A stretch of DNA of 9,247 nt, from the NCBI GenBank assembly GCA_041628225.1, contig JBFKPQ010000086.1:1-9247 (forward strand), in the 5' to 3' direction. Shown here piece after piece: positions 6,316 to 9,247 of this stretch. Each line of letters starts with the position of its first letter. Positions within the stretch are counted from its first letter, which is position 1. The DNA comes from JBFKPQ01 sp041628225. GTDB taxonomy: Bacteria > Actinomycetota > Acidimicrobiia > Spongiisociales > JAENVV01. Below the pieces are notes generated by a model that was not told the DNA's origin, did not search any database, and worked only from the letters and a program-made list of their open reading frames with translations. A program made the translations under genes and the position numbers.

Positions 6316-9247
6316 TCAGCCGGCCCTCAGCTCTTCCAGCGTCGGACACGGATCTATCCGGTACAGCTCACATTCCTGCGGCGTGAAAGAACGTCGGAGC
6401 GCGGCACGCGTCGAGTCGAGAAAGGCCTCGGTTGAGATCGACAAGGTCCCGAACACGCCATCGTTCGTTCCGACCACGACTGTTTCGTGGTCTATCCAGT
6501 GCACGTCGCTGACGCCGGGAAGCCCGAGGTCCTGAAGCACGCGCCCCGTCTCGAGGTCCACGATCGACAGCGAGTCGAGGTCTCCGACAGCGATCCGCGT
6601 CTCATCGGGATCGAACGACAGGCCCCGCACCCTGGCTGAGCTCTCGAATCTGAGGATCTCCTCCCACGAACGTGTGTCGAGGACCACGACATTCGTCTGA
6701 CCGGTCTCGAACGCCAGGAGAGCCCGGGACGGTGACAGTTGGAACAGCCCGCCAGATGCGTCGGAGTAGAGCAGCTCGTCCGTGGACCGAGACAGGATCT
6801 CAAGCCCGGTCTCGGCGTTGCCGGCAACCCACTCGTCGGTGACGACGCCACGTCCGCCGATCGGGAGCCGGCTATCGCTCAGGCGTTCGATGACCTTGCC
6901 GGAAAGCGGGTCAATCGACACGAGCTCGCCGGTCAGCACACCGCCGGATGCGCGTCCTACGGCCAACAGTTCACCACCGATGGACGGGGCCATCTCGAAG
7001 ACGAAGGGGTCGTCGGGTCCTTCGCAGATCTGCCAACCGGCCCCGTGTTCTGCGACCTCGTCGCACAGGTCGTCGATCGCCACGCGCTCGCCAGTGCGCG
7101 GATCTAGGACGACGTTCCGACCGATCGTCATGTCCAGCCCGAATACCGCCCTGTCCCCGAGCACACCCGCCATTCGGAAGTCCACGATCGCATCATCTGA
7201 CAGGCGCCCAGAACCCGGTTCGAAGAACCTGAGGGAGGACCGCAGCGCGTCGGAATCGACATCGAACGCAGTGAAGGCGACGCTGGCTCCGACCAGCTGA
7301 AACGAGTTCGAGCTCACCAGGTCGAAGCCTCCGAGATCTCCCGTCTGTTCGACCCCGATGGCGGTCGATCGCAGATCCCAGACCTTGAGTCCGGTGCGGC
7401 CGCCCGTCGTGAACAACCGCTCCGAGCCGGCATCGTAGGCCAGGCTCTCGACATTGCCCGTTGCTAGACGTCGGACGACGTCGCCGGTCGAGAGTTCGTA
7501 GACCCTCGTGTAGGCGCCTGCCGCTCCCACGAACACCCAGCGGCCGTCGTCTGAGAGCAGGATCCCGCCTGGCACGGACGGCGAGCTCGGACTCGGCAAT
7601 ACGTCACGCACGAATCCCGTCCCGGTGTCAACGACATACGAGCTCTGCAGCGGTGCCTCGGCGGGCAACCCCAGGACCATCGTCGTCCCATCTGGGTTCA
7701 CGTCTCCGATACCACCCCATGAGAGTGTGTTGGCGATCTCGAACGAGTCGGCCTCGAACACCACGATTTCCTGGAACGGACGCAGGGCGAACAGTCTCCC
7801 GGACTGGTCCCACCTCGGGAGCGGCCCATTCTCTGACAGGTCGAACGGCAGAAAGGCAACGGTCTCCCAACTGCTGGTGTCGACGACCTCGAGCCAGTGG
7901 ACGACGCCATTGCGGACGCATCCGTCGGCGCCGCTCGTGAGTGCCAGGAGCGACGCGTCAGGAGACCAGGTGGGAAGCTCCGACCGAGTGCAGTCCGGGA
8001 GGAGGATCGTGTGCTCCACTTCGCCAGAGCCCGCATCAAAGATGACCACGCGGTTGGGCAGCGAGTCGGGTTCCGTGGCCGGGTCGACGGCGGTGCTGTC
8101 GATGACGCCAACTGCGAGTCGACCGTCTGACGAGAACTCTGAATAGGTGAACGTATCGACGGTGGTCTCCTCGTACGTCCAGAGCTCGTCGAGGGTCGAG
8201 GCATTCATGACAGTCAGCCGGTTGTCGCCTGACAGTGCTGTCTGCGTGCCATCCGTCGAGATGCTCACGTAGCGCTCGGTTGTCGCGGGGATTGAAGCGA
8301 CGAGTCGGTTGGCGCCGCCGGCCCGCCACAACGCACTCACCACTTCCGCCGGCACCTCGGCCGACCGCGGAGCCGTGTCGATGGCGCGGATCGCCAGCAG
8401 CGTGGCGAGTTCGGGGTCGTCTTCGAGGACATTGATCGCCGATGCCGCCAACTCGCGGGAAATGGCCAGCGCCTCGTTGGCGTTGGCCCGAGTCGCCTCC
8501 GATTCCGCCCGGTCCCGCTGCGATTCGGCCTCTCTGGCGTTGGCATCTGCATCAGCTCGGGCCGAGGCTTCCGCAGCGGCGTTCTGTTCGGCGATGGCAG
8601 CTTGCCGTTCCGCTTCTTCGGCGTTCCGGGTCGATTGGATGCCGAACCCGGCGGCGGCGATGGCGAGGACGGTCACGAGGGCGCCGGCGGTCCAGGCGGT
8701 GCGGACGGTGCGGCGGTGTTGTTTGACTTCTTCGGAGGCGAGGTCGTCTTTGGGGACGCCGCGGATGGTGGAGGCGATGTCGGCGATGGCGTCGGCGAAG
8801 CGGGGGTTCTTGAGGTCGAGTTGGGTTTCGCCTTTGGCCCAGCGCAGGTCGACCCAGCGGGGTTCTTCGGTGAACACGCCTTGGAGGGCTTGGGGGACGG
8901 CGTCGCCTTCGACGTTGCCGTCGTTCCAGTCGAATTGGCCGTCGGTGACGACGGGAAGGATGCGGTCGGGGTCGCGGTGGGTGGTCCAGTATTCGATCTC
9001 TTGGTTGACCCATTCGGACTGGGCGGCGTCGGGTGATAGGAGGAGCACGAACCAGCCGGACGTGTCGAGGGCTTCGGTGATCGACGACCACAGATGCGGA
9101 TTGGCACTGAGAGACGACTCGTCCCGGAAGATGCGCACTGCCCGCCGTTTCCACCAGGGCTTGGCGAACCGCTGCAACGCCGACTGCAACCGCGGCGCCA
9201 GCAGGTCGTCGGCGGCATGGGAGTACGAGATGAACCCGTCGTAGACC
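6316..9247 (-). CDS. Membrane-anchored TIR-WD40 receptor-like protein (copy B, 5' end beyond window)
   Basis: 976 residues are visible. The frame is open to the right edge and begins VYDGFISYSHAADD, so by comparison with copy A only about six N-terminal residues are missing. Counting from the first visible residue (codon 9246-9244), the TIR domain spans 1-135 with the catalytic-type glutamate at 83 (WVNQE). The basic KQHRRTVR segment leads into a single membrane helix at about 184-203. A 60-residue Ala/Glu/Arg-rich region (207-267) is probably coiled coil and is absent from copy A. The linker LATLLAIRAID and a WD40-like propeller region (about 315-945; LKVWDLRS at 620-627) follow. All six cysteines (419, 443, 728, 741, 959, 967) lie after the membrane helix, in spaced pairs, which suits an extracytoplasmic, disulfide-bearing ectodomain. 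The tail QECELYRIDPCPT matches copy A. The TTG at 9189 is an internal leucine, not the start. The likely role is a sensor-effector receptor; the ligand is unknown. Confidence 0.9.
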   Translation of the reverse strand, partial: VYDGFISYSHAADDLLAPRLQSALQRFAKPWWKRRAVRIFRDESSLSANPHLWSSITEALDTSGWFVLLLSPDAAQSEWVNQEIEYWTTHRDPDRILPVVTDGQFDWNDGNVEGDAVPQALQGVFTEEPRWVDLRWAKGETQLDLKNPRFADAIADIASTIRGVPKDDLASEEVKQHRRTVRTAWTAGALVTVLAIAAAGFGIQSTRNAEEAERQAAIAEQNAAAEASARADADANAREAESQRDRAESEATRANANEALAISRELAASAINVLEDDPELATLLAIRAIDTAPRSAEVPAEVVSALWRAGGANRLVASIPATTERYVSISTDGTQTALSGDNRLTVMNASTLDELWTYEETTVDTFTYSEFSSDGRLAVGVIDSTAVDPATEPDSLPNRVVIFDAGSGEVEHTILLPDCTRSELPTWSPDASLLALTSGADGCVRNGVVHWLEVVDTSSWETVAFLPFDLSENGPLPRWDQSGRLFALRPFQEIVVFEADSFEIANTLSWGGIGDVNPDGTTMVLGLPAEAPLQSSYVVDTGTGFVRDVLPSPSSPSVPGGILLSDDGRWVFVGAAGAYTRVYELSTGDVVRRLATGNVESLAYDAGSERLFTTGGRTGLKVWDLRSTAIGVEQTGDLGGFDLVSSNSFQLVGASVAFTAFDVDSDALRSSLRFFEPGSGRLSDDAIVDFRMAGVLGDRAVFGLDMTIGRNVVLDPRTGERVAIDDLCDEVAEHGAGWQICEGPDDPFVFEMAPSIGGELLAVGRASGGVLTGELVSIDPLSGKVIERLSDSRLPIGGRGVVTDEWVAGNAETGLEILSRSTDELLYSDASGGLFQLSPSRALLAFETGQTNVVVLDTRSWEEILRFESSARVRGLSFDPDETRIAVGDLDSLSIVDLETGRVLQDLGLPGVSDVHWIDHETVVVGTNDGVFGTLSISTEAFLDSTRAALRRSFTPQECELYRIDPCPTLEELRAG
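8446..8628 (-). other. Coiled-coil insertion coding region in copy B
   Basis: Encodes about 61 residues after the membrane helix, dominated by Ala, Glu, Arg, Asp, Asn and Gln with no proline or glycine (for example AEEAERQAAIAEQNAAAEA-type sequence). It looks like a long amphipathic helix or coiled coil. Copy A passes almost directly from IQSSRNAAEA to the LALLLSLEAARLL linker and has only a short remnant. The segment could act as a stalk or dimerisation element between membrane and propeller. Confidence 0.6.
8682..9247 (-). repeat. Duplicated TIR/membrane-helix module, copy B
   Basis: Partner of the 5691-6256 segment in direct orientation. The stretch 8692-8871 differs from its counterpart at only three positions out of 180, including synonymous sites. 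This suggests recent homogenisation or strong constraint on the DNA itself. Confidence 0.9.

Noticed and set aside
9187..9189. TTG at 9189 as the start of copy B
   Set aside because: The frame continues upstream with YDGFISYSHAADD, matching copy A, so TTG encodes an internal leucine and starting there would remove the first TIR strand.
5691..9247. Insertion sequence or composite element flanked by the direct repeats
   Set aside because: The repeats are parts of intact paralogous coding regions. No transposase, terminal inverted repeats or target-site duplications are visible.

Overview
The window is high-GC bacterial DNA with actinobacterial character: C/G-rich third positions, Shine-Dalgarno starts, an actinobacterial type of ABC-2 exporter, and TIR/WD40 proteins of a kind common in Actinobacteria. 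A marine or soil actinobacterium of the Acidimicrobiia type would fit, but that is an impression and not a demonstrated assignment.

Five genes account for almost all of the sequence. On the left, on the minus strand, an ABC exporter operon has the ATPase (1304-2212) translated first. The permease (1-1304, running off the left edge) starts in a one-base stop/start overlap. A 224-bp intergenic stretch (2213-2436) separates this operon from a divergent plus-strand gene for a secreted lipoprotein (2437-3480) with a beta-propeller, glycosidase-like look. The lipoprotein gene converges on the minus-strand block that fills the right 60% of the window.

That block is a tandem pair of large paralogues, 6316-9247 (5' end cut by the window edge) followed 42 bp later by 3523-6273. 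Each encodes an N-terminal TIR domain with the catalytic-type glutamate of NAD-cleaving TIRs, then a basic segment, a single membrane helix, a helical linker, a long WD40-type beta-propeller region and a short two-cysteine C-terminal tail. The positive-inside rule and the cysteine distribution predict the TIR inside the cell and the propellers outside. The two TIR-to-membrane modules align without gaps over 566 bp at about 92% DNA identity, while the propellers have diverged almost completely. Effector and anchor are thus held constant and the sensor varies.

The most interesting content is this pair: a candidate two-receptor, membrane-anchored TIR system, Toll-like in logic, with signs of gene conversion in the effector module. 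The TIR-WD40 architecture exists in other bacteria. The function of this pair (antiphage defence, self/non-self surveillance or other signalling) cannot be read from the sequence. No tRNA, rRNA, CRISPR array, insertion sequence or convincing terminator was seen.
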